Positions 36,960-47,705 of a stretch of DNA of 64,000 nt are shown piece by piece. Position numbers and translations under genes: made by a program. The notes under the pieces were generated by a model that had not been told where the DNA came from, did not search any database, and was given only the letters and a program-made list of their open reading frames with translations. How positions within the stretch are numbered: the first letter of the stretch is position 1; each line of letters starts with the position of its first letter. This stretch comes from Heterocephalus glaber (lineage: Eukaryota > Chordata > Mammalia > Rodentia > Bathyergidae). The DNA is taken from NCBI RefSeq assembly GCF_000247695.1, contig NW_004624795.1, positions 12,910,582 through 12,974,581 of the forward strand, written 5' to 3'.

Positions 36960-38225
36960 TATTTGCACATAACTATGAGATAAGAGAATAGAGCTGCTTT
37001 GCTGCTACTGAGGGCTAGAGAGAGAAGTTACTTCTTATTGTCTCATTAGATGCAAAGAAGGTGTAACTTTTGTGACTTATAGAGTTTAGTGAATTTCTAA
37101 AGGAAACCAGTGGTAGATAAAGCCTTGTGTCTCATTGTTGTCACCCCTGGTTTCCTGGTGGTGGGTCCTGGCTGTTTCACGAGGCAGGTGAGGGAAGGGA
37201 GACCCACGCCACCCTTGGTCTTGAGGTCACCTTTCTCTCCTTCCTTGGCCAGGTGAGAGCAGCCTCTTTGTAACCTCAAAGCAAACAGCCCCACTGCTGC
37301 CTTCAAGGAAAGACTGCATGCAGGGGGAGGGGTTGCCTCTCTCCTGCTTGGTGCCCGGCCTGGGGTGACCCCTTGTGCTGTCCCCATTCAGAGGAAAAAC
37401 TGTCCATGGCCACTGCCCCTTCCTTAAGAGAAGGAGACGTGATCGGTATATAGGATATGAGGAGAATCTTTTTGGAGGGAACAAATTCCCAGGGACTCCT
37501 GGTGTTGTTAATTTTGTTAAAATATTACTTAGGGGTGTAAAAGCATAAAGCCAGGTATAAATATAGCATAGAGTCTCTATGAAATAAATATAGCATATGT
37601 GACCATGAAATGAAAAGCAAATTTACAAATCAACTACAAAGAGAACTGCAAAACCTGTAAAATGCAAATGAACCACGCCAATGTCATTTTTTCATTCTTG
37701 CTGTATCGAAGTCACAACTCCTGCTGGAAATGAGCGCCAGCTGAGCCACAGCTTAGGTTCTTCTCACTGAGTGTGACAGATGGATCAGTCGCCTCTCCCC
37801 ACTTTTCTGTGCTGCGACCCTCCCACCCCAAATCTTCCCTTCTAGCAGTGCACTGCACAGTCACTTGGTTCTCCTGCAGTGTGAGTCCATCCTTCGGGTA
37901 TCAAGTCCATCTCTGTGGGTTACCCCACACACACACTTAGCCCTGAATAAATAATTAAAGTAGATGAAGCCACCAGTAAGCACAAATTCGGGCACTGAAA
38001 TTGGGAGGCAGCTCTTAGTTTTAAGGTGGCCATTCAGTATCTGCTTGTGAAAGGTCACCCAATGGAAACACAAGGTAAAAAAATTATATAGGGAATTTTT
38101 GGGGGTCAACTATAACTAATGTATTTGTTTTTTCTGCTTATCTTTGCAATACTCAACCTAATATTGTTCTAAGAATTGATAACTGATGGCTTTAAAAATC
38201 ATATCTTTGAGATAGCAATGACAAA
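36960..38225. other. Flank, nothing recognised
   Basis: Single-copy-looking; AT-rich around 37500-37680. No supported gene. Confidence 0.4.
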
Positions 38226-38239
38226 ACCACCCTAGTTTA

Positions 38240-38340
38240 GTGTTTTAAAAAATGTTTAATTTTTATTGGTGCATGTTTGCAGTAATGATGATTACATTCA
38301 TCACAGGGAGTTGGTACATGTACATAGCACAGTGCTGATA
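38240..38340 (+). mobile_element. Possible L1 3' UTR fragment
   Basis: TTTAATTTTTATTGGTGCAT and ATTACATTCATCACAGGGAG resemble rodent L1 3' ends; weak. Confidence 0.35.
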
Positions 38341-39032
38341 GATATTTAGGAAGACAGTCCGGTGACTCTCATAATACTTAGAGATTCTCATATCCCCAGA
38401 ACACCGGAGTTAAAAATAAGCCGATATAAGGGATTTGGGAGGCTGCGGCCTTCATCTTCCCCCCCGCCCCTGACCCCTCGGCAGTTCTGGGGATTAAAGT
38501 GAGTCCAAGAGCGATGCTAACTGTTATCCTTGGAAGGCCGGCAACAACATGCTGTGCGTGTGTGCAGGGTGCTCAGTGCGACATCTTGGGCAGGTCCATG
38601 GTGGTAGCCTCGGTTTTCTCACCTGTAAAGTGGGAAATAAACTATTGCTTTGAGGAATAAATGATGATTCAGACTAAGACGCTGTATTTATTAATTTAGC
38701 AAATGTTTGAAGAGCACCTATCTGGTGCCAGGTATGTAGGTTTTCTTCCCATCTCTCTCTGGGCCTCGGTTTTTATCTAAGAACAGTAGTGTTTGGACTG
38801 AATGCAGTTACAATTGAATCAATCAATCAACACAAACTTATTAATCAACAACCAAGTGGCCCATGGAAACTACAAAAAATGGAAATCAAATCTACATTGG
38901 TACTTTTATCATCTCTGAGCATCAGAACCACTCACCAGTTTATTTTATATGTATTTATTTTTAAATTGACAACTAAAACCAGTATTTGTTTATGGTGTGC
39001 CACATGATGGCTTTAAACAAAATTAATCATTC

Positions 39033-39216
39033 TTTTTTTGTGATACCGGTGATTGAACCCATTGGTACTCTATTACTGAGCTGCGTTCCCTGCCTTTTCT
39101 AAACTATTTGTTTTTCTGGTCTTGCTAAACTGCCAAGGCGGGACTTGAACCTGTGATCCTCCTGCCTCAGCCTGTCAGAGTGCTGGAGTGACAACCGTGT
39201 GCCACTGTGCCCAGCT
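39033..39216 (-). mobile_element. B1-ID dimer
   Basis: Reverse ID half (GATACCGGTGATTGAACCC, TACTGAGCTGCGTTCC) and reverse B1 half (GATCCTCCTGCCTCAGCCTG, GTGCCACTGTGCCCAGCT). Confidence 0.82.
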
Positions 39217-39364
39217 ACACATGATTATCTTGATACGTATACACACTGTGGGAAGGGGCTCCTTGTTTTGAAAAGAAGGATCGAAAAGAAATTAGCAAAG
39301 TGCTGGACACTTTCTGATAATATTCAGTTTCTTTCCAGCAAAGTCCCAATTCCATTCTAATTTC

Positions 39365-39453
39365 TTTTTTTTTTTTTTTGGTACCGGGGATCAAACTTGG
39401 GACCTTGCGCTTGCAAGGCAGGCACCAGAACCACTGAGCTAAATCCCCGGCCC
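39365..39453 (-). mobile_element. ID SINE
   Basis: Reverse ID with perfect 14-base target duplication TCCATTCTAATTTC at 39351-39364 and 39454-39467. Confidence 0.95.
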
Positions 39454-39779
39454 TCCATTCTAATTTCATAATCTGTTGTGACAAAAGTGTAGCGTACTGC
39501 AAAGCAAAGTCCACAGTGGAATCCAATTTGTACTCCCTCTGTGCCTAGCCCCACAACATGAGCACAGTAGCCGCTCAATTATTTTAAAGGAACGTGGTTG
39601 AACTTGCATGAAGAAGCAGCGCCATCTTGTCGCCGAAGTGGATAATGCAAGGAGCGTGCACCTACCACAGGATGCGCCATCAGTTTTAGCGAGAGGATGA
39701 CTGAGGCATCCCTCGGCTCTGCGGCGAGCTGTTGCTTTTGAGGAAATCTGATTCCAGTCCTCCGCCTCCCCTACACCAT

Positions 39780-39850
39780 ATTGCAGGTGGATGAAACAGG
39801 CTCAGAGAGATGAAGTTGGCTCAAGGTCACCTGCAAGGTAGTGGTAGAGC
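39780..39850 (+). mobile_element. MIR fragment
   Basis: GGTGGATGAAACAGGCTCAG, GATGAAGTTGGCTCAAGGTC. Confidence 0.6.
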
Positions 39851-40189
39851 CACGCTGGAAACATCACTCATGACTGTTCCTTTAAGATTCTTCCCAGATC
39901 CCAGAGAATAATTTCTTTCTGGGTGCTGAAGCCTTTGGCTTTTAAAATCCATCATCTGTTTGCAGTGGGTGTGCAGCTTGGGAAAAGTCATTTGGTTGTT
40001 GGTGGTTGCAGGTGGGGAGCAAGGATGGAGAACTGGGAGATGCCACTTGTTGAACATGCTATGTGGTAGGCTGTGCGTATTATCTTAGACTTAGTCATCT
40101 GTACAATGGAGATGATAACCGCAGCTGTTTCATAAGTAAAGCAATAGATGTAAAATGTTTGCACCTACGTAAAATTGCTCCTTAAGTTT

Positions 40190-41180
40190 TAGTTTTGTTT
40201 CAGTAGATTTCTTGGGGGTATAGTTGAGTTATTTGGAAACAGTCTGATCCTTTCAGATTTTATTTTTATGAAGCAGGTCTGGAGCAGCAGTCTGTCTAGG
40301 ACAAATTATTCCCTACTACCAAAGCATGGCCTTCCCAAGTATTCTCCTCCATGCCCCGTGGACGGACTAGGAGTCTTTCCAGTCTGACTGGTGGCAGCAG
40401 GGCCTGTTACTGCCGGCTCTGTGTAAGAAAGGGCTGGACACTGTCCCCTCACCCTTTCAGAAGGCTCTTTCTCGGGCCTTGGGTGTTTTCTCACCCGCAT
40501 GTGCAGATCAGAACTCTGCTGAATTCTCAGGGGCCGCTGTGCACACCCCACGGGTCTCTCTGTGCAGCCCTCCCCTCTGCAGTGCTCGGTCCTAGGAACG
40601 CCAGCCCTGTGGTCTCCTGGACCCATTATGTCCCCTACCTCAGGGGTCCCCAGCTCCCTCTGCACTGTGGCTGGAACCTTTCTCTAGACAGTAAGCTGGG
40701 GCCATCACAGAGTTCACATTGCTTCTTTTCCTTTCTTTCCTTTGTCACCCACTCAATCTCCAGGTTCTTGCCCAGTTATTTTGTTGTTTCAGCAAGGAGA
40801 ATAAATCTGGTTCCTCTTCCTTGGTGTTGAGCAGAAGTTTACCAATTAGATACTGCAACACAACAAACCACCCAAAACTAGGGGCCGCAAACCACCATGC
40901 TATTTGCTCCTGATTTGGCAGGTTGGCGGTTTGTGGGGGGCAGTGCTGGTTATGGCCAGGCTACCGTGCAGGTGCTGTTAGTGGAGCCTTGAGGGAAACA
41001 AGCCGCGTGTCTCTTGTCATCCAGCAGACCGGCCTGGAGTTATGAATGTGACCGCGGGTTCCAAGAGCACAAGTGAACAAGCCCCTGTGCTGAGTCCTTT
41101 TCAAGGCTATTGTCCCTTTGCCAAAGCAAATTACAAACTCAGATTCAAGGATCTGAGAAATTAACTCCATATCTTCTTTT
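40190..41180. other. Flank, nothing recognised
   Basis: Open frames near 40306-40830 on both strands lack any recognisable domain; not called. Confidence 0.4.
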
Positions 41181-41184
41181 TCTT

Positions 41185-41368
41185 CTTTTTTTATACTGTG
41201 TATTAAGCCAAGGGCCTGCACACTGAGCTGCATTCCCAGTTTTTACAAGTTTTTTGAGACAAGATCTTGTTAAGCCCTTTGTTGCTCAGGCTGGGCTCAG
41301 ACTTGTGGTCCTCCTGTCTCAGCCTGAAGAGTGCTGGGATTAGGGCATGCGCCACAGGCCTGGCCAGA
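41185..41368 (-). mobile_element. B1-ID dimer (left edge of duplicated block A)
   Basis: Decayed reverse ID (GCACACTGAGCTGCATTCCC) then reverse B1 (GTCCTCCTGTCTCAGCCTGA). It joins the L1 piece at the same point as the B1 at 51870-52008. Confidence 0.72.
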
Positions 41369-41391
41369 CAGCATTTTCTTAAACACCAACT

Positions 41392-41435
41392 TTATTGAGA
41401 TATTTATACACAGTAAAATTTACTAATATAAGTTC
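41392..41435 (+). mobile_element. L1 3' UTR fragment, left part (block A)
   Basis: TTTATTGAGATATTTATACA and AGTAAAATTTAC match the L1 3' UTR. It continues at 41998 after the mariner insertion. Confidence 0.6.
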
Positions 41436-41997
41436 AAATGCTCCTCCTTGTTCAAATACACTTATCCCATTGTTCTTGCCACTTTCTGAACCTGTTCTGC
41501 GAGGCCTCTTTAGTGTCTTAGTAGGGTGTAGTAAAAAATGTGATAAATGCTGCTCTTCGGTGCCATCCAGCAGAAAGCAGGTGTGGAAGAACATTACTGT
41601 GCGTCCCCGCACACCTTATTCACTGGATCTGGCACCTTGTGACTTCTGGCTCTTCCCTAAAGTCAAAATGACCATGAAAGGTAAGTGTTTTGAATGGATT
41701 CAGGGCATCAAGACAGCCACAGCAGTGCAACTAAAGACCCTCATGAAAATTGACTTCCAGAAGTGGCAAGAATGGTGGGGTAAGTGTGTTTGAAGCAAAG
41801 GGGAGGATTTTGAGTGGGATTAATAGCAATGTGTCTTTTACTGTAACAAATACTTTAAAATCTTAAACATCCACCATATTTTGTGTTTTGGTTTTTTTGA
41901 TACCAGGAATCCAACTCAGGACCTTGTGCTTGCGAGGCAGGCCAGGTGCCTCTGAGCTAAATCCCCGGCTCTATCCACCATATTGTGGATCACACTA
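41436..41997 (+). mobile_element. Mariner derivative, copy A (5' end deleted)
   Basis: The + strand encodes a mariner transposase C-terminus: YSLDLAPCDFWLFPK carries the last Asp of the catalytic triad, followed by DFQKW and GKCV then a stop (to 41793). The left part is an inverted copy of the right part. The 5' terminal repeat is lost; the 3' end TTGTGGATCACAC is present. An ID splits it at 41881-41972. Confidence 0.85.
41881..41972 (-). mobile_element. ID SINE inside mariner copy A
   Basis: Reverse ID with perfect 12-base target duplication ATCCACCATATT at 41869-41880 and 41973-41984. Confidence 0.95.
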
Positions 41998-42115
41998 CCA
42001 CCACAATCAGGACGTAGGGTCTTCCCCTCACCCTCAAACATCTATGCCTTGTGCCCTTTTGCACTCTTGCCGGCACTTTCTGCCTTCCGAAAACACACCA
42101 AGCTTCTGTCTGTTA
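41998..42115 (+). mobile_element. L1 3' UTR fragment, right part (block A)
   Basis: ACCACCACAATCAGGACGTA, TGTGCCCTTTTGCACTCTTG and CCAAGCTTCTGTCTGTTAGG follow the L1 3' UTR order. Confidence 0.6.
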
Positions 42116-42936
42116 GGATTTGAACCAGTGTCAGCCTGGTTGGGAGGCCCTGCTCCAGTCACTGCATTCTGTACTTGGTGGTGGTGATGTGTGTGCGTGT
42201 GTGCCTGGGATTCTGGGTAGGCACATCTGTGTTCAACAGCACAGTTCAGCCCCACCCTGGTCCCCTTTGCAAGGTGCCTCAGAAGCTGCCTGTGGCGATC
42301 TGTGTGGGGCCCAGGGACACTCAGGGAGGCATCTATGAGTGGGGGGCCCCAGCCAGACTCTCCTTTTTGGGGATCAGCCCCTCCCTCACTGTGCCTGGGC
42401 TGCTCTGGAAGCCTCTCAGGTTCTGCGGTCCCCTGTCTCCATCTTTCCCTGGGGGCAAGGCCACATGGGCCCGTAGGAATCCAGTTCCATTGCTCGGTCT
42501 CCAGCACTAGTCCTGCAGGGGCTTCTGATTTTTTTCCTGGATAGAAGCTAAGCTTGTTTGCCTGGTACCCGGTCTCTCCATGAGCTCACCCAGCCTCCTT
42601 TCCCACCACACCTGCCCACTCCCTCCATAACTGAGCCAAGGGCACTGGGACTTTGCCCGGACCCTGGGCCCATCCTCCTCTGTCTCAGCAGGCACAGTCC
42701 TGCTCCCTTGGGCTACCCATCTGTTGCTTCAGGTTATGGATTGCGTCTGATCATTCTGTTCTAGCCAAAACACTCCAAAGAACTGAGCTTATGTCATTTG
42801 TGATTGACCAGTTACAGAGCTTGCCATGGTGCCTGGTACCCAACTGCGGTCCAGCAAGATGCCCCAGAGCAAGAAAAGGCCACAGACACGATGCTGCCTT
42901 ACTCCACACCCTGCCGTTCCAGCACACCCCTGTGGT

Positions 42937-43046
42937 TGCTATGGCTTGCATCTAGATGTCCCCTCAAAGCCTCATGGTCATAGGTGGGACTTTTCACAGG
43001 TAGCTGGATATAGAGTATGTGATGCTGGGATTAAGAGTGTATGACT
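42937..43046 (+). mobile_element. LTR family A, copy 2, 5' part
   Basis: TGCTATGGCTTGCATCTAGA start, aligned to the LTR at 987. It stops at GGGATTAAGAGTGTATGA and resumes at about 44814. Confidence 0.8.
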
Positions 43047-43144
43047 AGGGCCGGGGATTTAGCTCAGTGGTTCCGCCGCCTGCTGCGCAAGCGCAAGGAC
43101 TTGAGTTCGATCCCCGGTACCAAAAACAAAAACAAAACCAAACC
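43047..43144 (+). mobile_element. ID SINE
   Basis: GGGCCGGGGATTTAGCTCAG start and CAAAA-rich tail. Target duplication AAGAGTGTATGA at 43033-43044 and 43145-43156. Confidence 0.95.
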
Positions 43145-43188
43145 AAGAGTGTATGATTAAAAAAACAAAAACAAAAACAAAAGTAAAA

Positions 43189-43392
43189 GGGGCCAGGGAT
43201 TTAGCTCAGTGGTGCTGCACCTGCCTTGCAAGTGCAAAGTCCTGAGTTCCATCCCCAGTACTGCAAACAAAAACAAAAACAAAAGTAAAAGGGGCCAGGG
43301 ATTTAGCTCAGTGGTGCTGCACCTGCCTTGCAAGTGCAAAGTCCTGAGTTCCATCCCCAGTACTGCAAACAAAAACAAAAACAAAAAAAGAG
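43189..43392 (+). repeat. Tandem duplicate ID elements, period 102
   Basis: Two ID copies (starts 43189 and 43291) that appear identical over about 93 bases including the CAAAAA tail and AAAGTAAAA linker. Both share the unusual GAGTTCCATCCCCAGTACTG B-box region, so this is a local duplication, not two insertions. Confidence 0.95.
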
Positions 43393-43575
43393 GGGCTACC
43401 CACTTTCTGGTCCCCCTTCTGTCTCTCTTAGGTGGAAGCTTTCTTTCTCCCAATAAAATTTTCCTACTCTTAACCTCTGTTGTTCCTAGAATTCATTCTT
43501 TGATTTTCGAGAACATGAACTTGCGTTTCGGATATTTAGTAGGTTTGGGAGTTACTCCTCTTTCCCCTATATCGT
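43393..43575 (+). mobile_element. LTR family C, 3' fragment
   Basis: Matches 18640-18815: CAATAAAATTTTCCTACTC, TTGTTCCTAGAATTCATTCT, GGATATTTAGTAGGTTTG and CCCCTATATC. The 5' part is absent. Confidence 0.85.
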
Positions 43576-43594
43576 TTTGGAAGTTCCACCAAGA

Positions 43595-43945
43595 TTACTG
43601 ATCAGAGGTTCTCCAGGTCATTCATCACCAAAGTCTTGCACGACAATCATGGCATGAGCAACAGTGGCACCGAGAAATGATCATTCCCCTTGAGTCAAAA
43701 TACTGGTTTTGGAAAACAACCACCACTTCATGGCATTGATGTACTCAGCTCAGTAGACTAAAGAAGAGAGACCAATCTGTAGTCTGCATCTTGGGAATGA
43801 GAAGTAGGTGAGGAGCAGGCACAGGACACGGAAGACAACCAGCCCCAGGAGCCATGGCTCAGTCCAATCTGTCATAATCACTGCTGGGATGCTGGCAGTG
43901 AAGGAGCTGGTGAGGCACAGCAGGCGAGGTATCCAGAAACCTGCC
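43595..43945 (-). pseudogene. TMEM18 (pseudogene): Processed pseudogene of TMEM18, broken
   Basis: TMEM18 is a small nuclear-envelope membrane protein. On the minus strand the frame from about 43930 reads SIPAV, then [24 protein letters not shown] and RLQIG, matching the N-terminal half of TMEM18 up to its second membrane segment. The match continues with damage: loss of about four codons after RLQIG, an in-frame TGA in place of the Cys codon before AEYIN, loss of three codons before WLFSK, a frame shift before QYFDSRGM, and another before NAMIVV-like and KTLVMNDLENL-like sequence. Exon sequence runs together with no introns, so this is a retrocopy. The C-terminal basic tail is missing and no poly(A) tail is left at the 3' end. 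It cannot encode TMEM18. Confidence 0.88.
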
Positions 43946-43999
43946 CTCATAACCTTCAGCCAGACCTTGCATGCTGTGCAGCTCCTAGCACAGTAAGTG

Positions 44000-44809
44000 C
44001 TACATATGGAAGACAGGGTTTGGAGCCAGTAAATGATGGATCCAAACTCAACCCAAGCCTTTTGGCTTCATATCTTCTGTGGTTTTTGTTTAAAGAATGC
44101 TTTTTGTAAATCCATTGTTTGGCAATGTCTATTTATTGTTTTTACTTTGGCCCAGGCAAAAGACAATGTTTCTAAATTCACAATAATGTAGTTGCATAAT
44201 TTCTGGAAACACTAAACATTGCCGAGCAAAACAATATATTTGAAAAGCAAAGGATGTTTAAATGATCATGAATTTGGTCATGCATGAGAATACACTGCAC
44301 TAGTACTTGGATACTTTGTAAATTTTTATTAGTGAGAATGTGACAAGATCCCAAGATACATTGTTTGGGCCACACAGTATATACAACTTTTAGTAACTCC
44401 TACCAAATTTAATATTAATATATTAATATACATCATTTATTTTCATCTTTGGGTTCTTACTGATTTACTTCCCTTTGTCTCATATAACAATTTTTATGTA
44501 ATATATATAGTAGGTAAAATAGACTGCCCAGATTCTATCCTGACTCTGCCATTTCCCTGCTGTATAGCCTCAGAAAATTACCTGTCTCTCTCTTCTTCAG
44601 TTTTTCATTAGTAAAACAAGGATAGTAATAGCATGTATCTAATAAAAGTCCTGTAAAGGATTAAATATAAAGTGTTTATAAATGGCAAATGACTGATAAG
44701 TGCTGTTTAGTATTCTTCTGATTATAAAAACTATACATGTTCATCATTCGAAAAATTCAACAACATATGGAAGTAAAAACTAAAGATCACGCAAACTAAA
44801 AAAAAAAAA
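44000..44809. other. AT-rich segment of the insertion, ending in an A tail
   Basis: Contains a MIR at 44525-44705 (CTGACTCTGCCATTTCCCTG, AGTAAAACAAGGATAGTAAT) and ends in a run of A at about 44797-44809, directly before the resumed LTR. Confidence 0.6.
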
Positions 44810-44813
44810 GAGT

Positions 44814-45172
44814 GAGTGTGTGATTACTAAATTAGTCCACTGATTGGCTTGGCATAGTTCTGGGTGTGGATAATGGGAAGCCCCACCCTGGGTGTGAGTG
44901 CTACCTACCTTAAGGGCATGTACCCTGGATAGAATACAAGGGACAGAAAGAGGGCTGCTGTCATCGCTTGGTGCTTGCTACTTCGCTGCTTTTCTGCCTT
45001 CTGCCTGCCCCGCTTTGCCATGGACTGTTTCTCCTCTGCTATGCCACCCTGCCTTGGAGCCAGCTGACTATGGACTGAAACCTTTACAAACTGTGAGCCA
45101 AAATAAACCCTCCCTCCTTTAATTTTGGGTGTTAGGTATTTTGTCTTAGCAATGAGAAAAATAACTAAGACA
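44814..45172 (+). mobile_element. LTR family A, copy 2, 3' part
   Basis: GTGTGTGATTACTAAATTAG continues the LTR begun at 42937. GCCTTGGAGCCAGCTGACTA, AAATAAACC and the CTAAGACA end match copy 1. Confidence 0.88.
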
Positions 45173-45298
45173 GGGATGTACCTGCACCTCCCTGTCCATG
45201 TCCCCTACCTGCCCAGACAGGGCAGTTGAGTCCCTTACTGGAGAGCAAGAAATAGGAAGACTTATTGTGCTTTCATTCTGCAAACTAAGAAATGCATG

Positions 45299-45475
45299 AA
45301 GCCAAACGTGGTAGTGCACACCTGTAATCCCAGCACTCTGGGAGGCTGAGGCAGGAGGACCCCACGTTTGGGTCCAGCCTGGGCAACTTAGTGAGACCTT
45401 GTCTCAAAATTTAAAAAGAGCTGGGATGTAGCTCATTGTGAGGGCTTTGATTTGATCTCCAGCACTGTAAATATA
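45299..45475 (+). mobile_element. B1-ID dimer
   Basis: ACCTGTAATCCCAGCACTCT, CCTGGGCAACTTAGTGAGAC, linker, GAGCTGGGATGTAGCTC and GATCTCCAGCACTG. Confidence 0.88.
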
Positions 45476-45534
45476 AATCTTCAGGAATCTTGGAGACCTG
45501 AGCACATGGATGATCGGTGTTGGTGTTCAGTTTT

Positions 45535-45712
45535 ATTTTGTTTTGGTGCAGGGGAGTGAATAGGGCCTTCACGCTAAGCTACAGCCCAGCTCGTTTTTAT
45601 GTTTTTGAGACAGGGTCTCACTAAGTTGCCCAGGCTAGGCTTGAATTTTTGATTTTCTTGCCTCACCCTCCGAGAGTGCTAGGATTACATGCACAGCCAC
45701 CATGCATAGCAA
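45535..45712 (-). mobile_element. B1-ID dimer
   Basis: Reverse order of the dimer: CACGCTAAGCTACAGCCCAG then GAGACAGGGTCTCACTAAGT and GAGTGCTAGGATTACATGC. Confidence 0.83.
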
Positions 45713-45719
45713 GCATGAT

Positions 45720-46690
45720 CTTTAATGACAGAAACTTTAGGCTTTAGAGGTGGTGAAGAGGGAGATGCTCAGGCTGCTTCTCAGATCTCAGTCCTGGGGC
45801 AACGCCGCTTAGGCAGGTGTGGCTGGGTCCAGGGGGACAGGCACTGGGAAGGGAAGGCGGTTCCCAGGGGGCATCACGGAGACCCCAAGAAGTCACCAGC
45901 CAGCGCCCCACTTGGCAGGCTCTGGCTCTGCCTTCAGTTGCCTTCAGTTACCTGGCCTCTGTTGCCTCTGGTCCAGAGTCTTGGTTTCCAGTTTGGGGCT
46001 AGACCCTGCCTCACTGGGACAGAAGCAGCTGATGCTAGAGGAGAAAGACAAGGCCCCTGGAGGGGACTGGGAGGACCCTCTGTGTGCGGTGTCTTCCTCC
46101 CAGAGTGGAGTATGGGGAGTCTTTCGAAGACTCCCTGTAATTCCAGCCCAAGATCAATGCCCCAACAAAGCAGCGGGGCTCCAGTGGTCCGATAAAACCT
46201 TGTGGACTCTGTCACTAGATCAAGTGTCCCTCCTGACCTTGACAGGGGACAAGAATGCAAAAAAGGCTAGGTTTGCATGCACCACAGGAATGGCAGGGAG
46301 GTGAGGCCTCCAGGAAGTGAGGAGCCTCAGGGCGGGGGCTATGGAGTTAGAGTGACTTCCAGTCCTCACCAAACGGTCCTGTCTCCCCCACGCCGTGAAG
46401 CAGGTGAACCGTGCCACTTGCAGCTGGAAGCTCCTGCAGCCAGTGCAGAGTTGGAGTCCTGAGTGACGGAAGAGCAGAACCGCCGGCCTCCCACAGCGAG
46501 CCCCAGGGAGCAGGAGGTCGGATTTCTAAGGAGGACCGGAAGATAGCCTTGCCGGTTTCTGCCACATCTGTCTGCCTCGGAGGCAGCCAGGAAGGGACCA
46601 AGAGGCCTTTTAAGGGCCCCGCCTCTCTCTGGACAACCCTAGTTCTCAGGGTTGGGGGTGATGAATGCCAAAGAGTCCCTCAGAATCCGA
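45720..46690. other. Flank, nothing recognised
   Basis: Open frames of up to 161 codons exist but overlap in different phases and show no domain. Confidence 0.4.
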
Positions 46691-46694
46691 AGGC

Positions 46695-47065
46695 TTCGTC
46701 TCCACAGACTTGGATTCGAATATAGGCTCAGCGGCCCCCTAGCGTTGGTCCTGAGCAACTCACCGCAGCTCTGGGAAACCGCAGTTTTCTTATTTTTTGG
46801 TGGGGCAGAGGGCACCTGTCTGAAGATTGGCGAAAAGGCACAAAGCACACTTGGCATCATATGCTCAGTTCTCTTTTCTCCTCCTCCACCTCCTGGCCCT
46901 GTCTGGGGAGAGGGTGGGCACAGCCCTCTCAGACAGCGCTCCCGTCCCCCTCGCATCTTTGATTATCTCATTCTGCACGTGAGGAAACAGGCAGAGAGCC
47001 AAACAGCTGGCCCAAAGTCACTTAGCTCCTCGGGAAACACTAGAGTTTGAGCCCTGGTTGATCTT
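46695..47065 (+). mobile_element. Two MIR fragments
   Basis: 46695-46775 (CTTGGATTCGAATATAGGCT) and 46955-47065 (TGAGGAAACAGGCAGAGAGC, CCCAAAGTCACTTAGC). Confidence 0.6.
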
Positions 47066-47631
47066 ATGCCAAAGGTTGGCCTGATGTCTGAAGGCTTGCG
47101 ATAGGGTTTTCATTGCAGAAAAGACTGAAGATATAAGTGTCCACCAGTAGGGGACTCGTTTAGCACATCAGAGGACATCCTTGTAACATACCCAGCTGAC
47201 AGTTTTGGAAGATTTTTTGAGATTTTTTTGTTTTTGAGATTTTTTAAGATAAAAGGACAGAATACAAAACAGTATATAATGTATAAAGAGAGATTAGTAT
47301 ATAATTGTGTTTATTTATTTATATGTGTGCAGGACACACAAGAAACCAGTGATATCCGTTGCACATCAGGGGACTAAGTGGCTGGAGATGTGGAGGGAGG
47401 GAGCCTGGGCTCTATCTTCCCCAATTGTGTTTTCCCTGTGGTTTAGGGATTTCTCATCTGTTATATTCCTAGTAGGTGTTACATGATCAGTGCCTAATAA
47501 ATATTTGTTGGGTGAATTAATGAGCACATAGGTATAAACATTTTCTGTAATTTTTATTTTTAAGCAATACTTTCAATATATATTTTCTGAATGCCTAATA
47601 TGTGACAAAACAGTCAAAAAATCCCTGCCCT

Positions 47632-47705
47632 CGCCTGCTTCGTAAGCACAAGGCCCTGAGTTCGATCCCTGGTACCCCAAACCAAAACCAAAACAAACAA
47701 ACAAA
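47632..47705 (+). mobile_element. 5'-truncated ID SINE
   Basis: Starts within the anticodon arm (CGCCTGCTTCGTAAGCACAA), keeps GAGTTCGATCCCTGGTACC, then an AACC/AAAC tail. AAAATCCCTGCC before and AAAACCCCTGCC after the element are its target duplication. Confidence 0.85.

Noticed and set aside
41395..41793. Intact transposase gene
   Set aside because: Only the C-terminal part resembles mariner transposase; the first half of the frame is read through the inverted arm, and the two upstream catalytic residues are absent.
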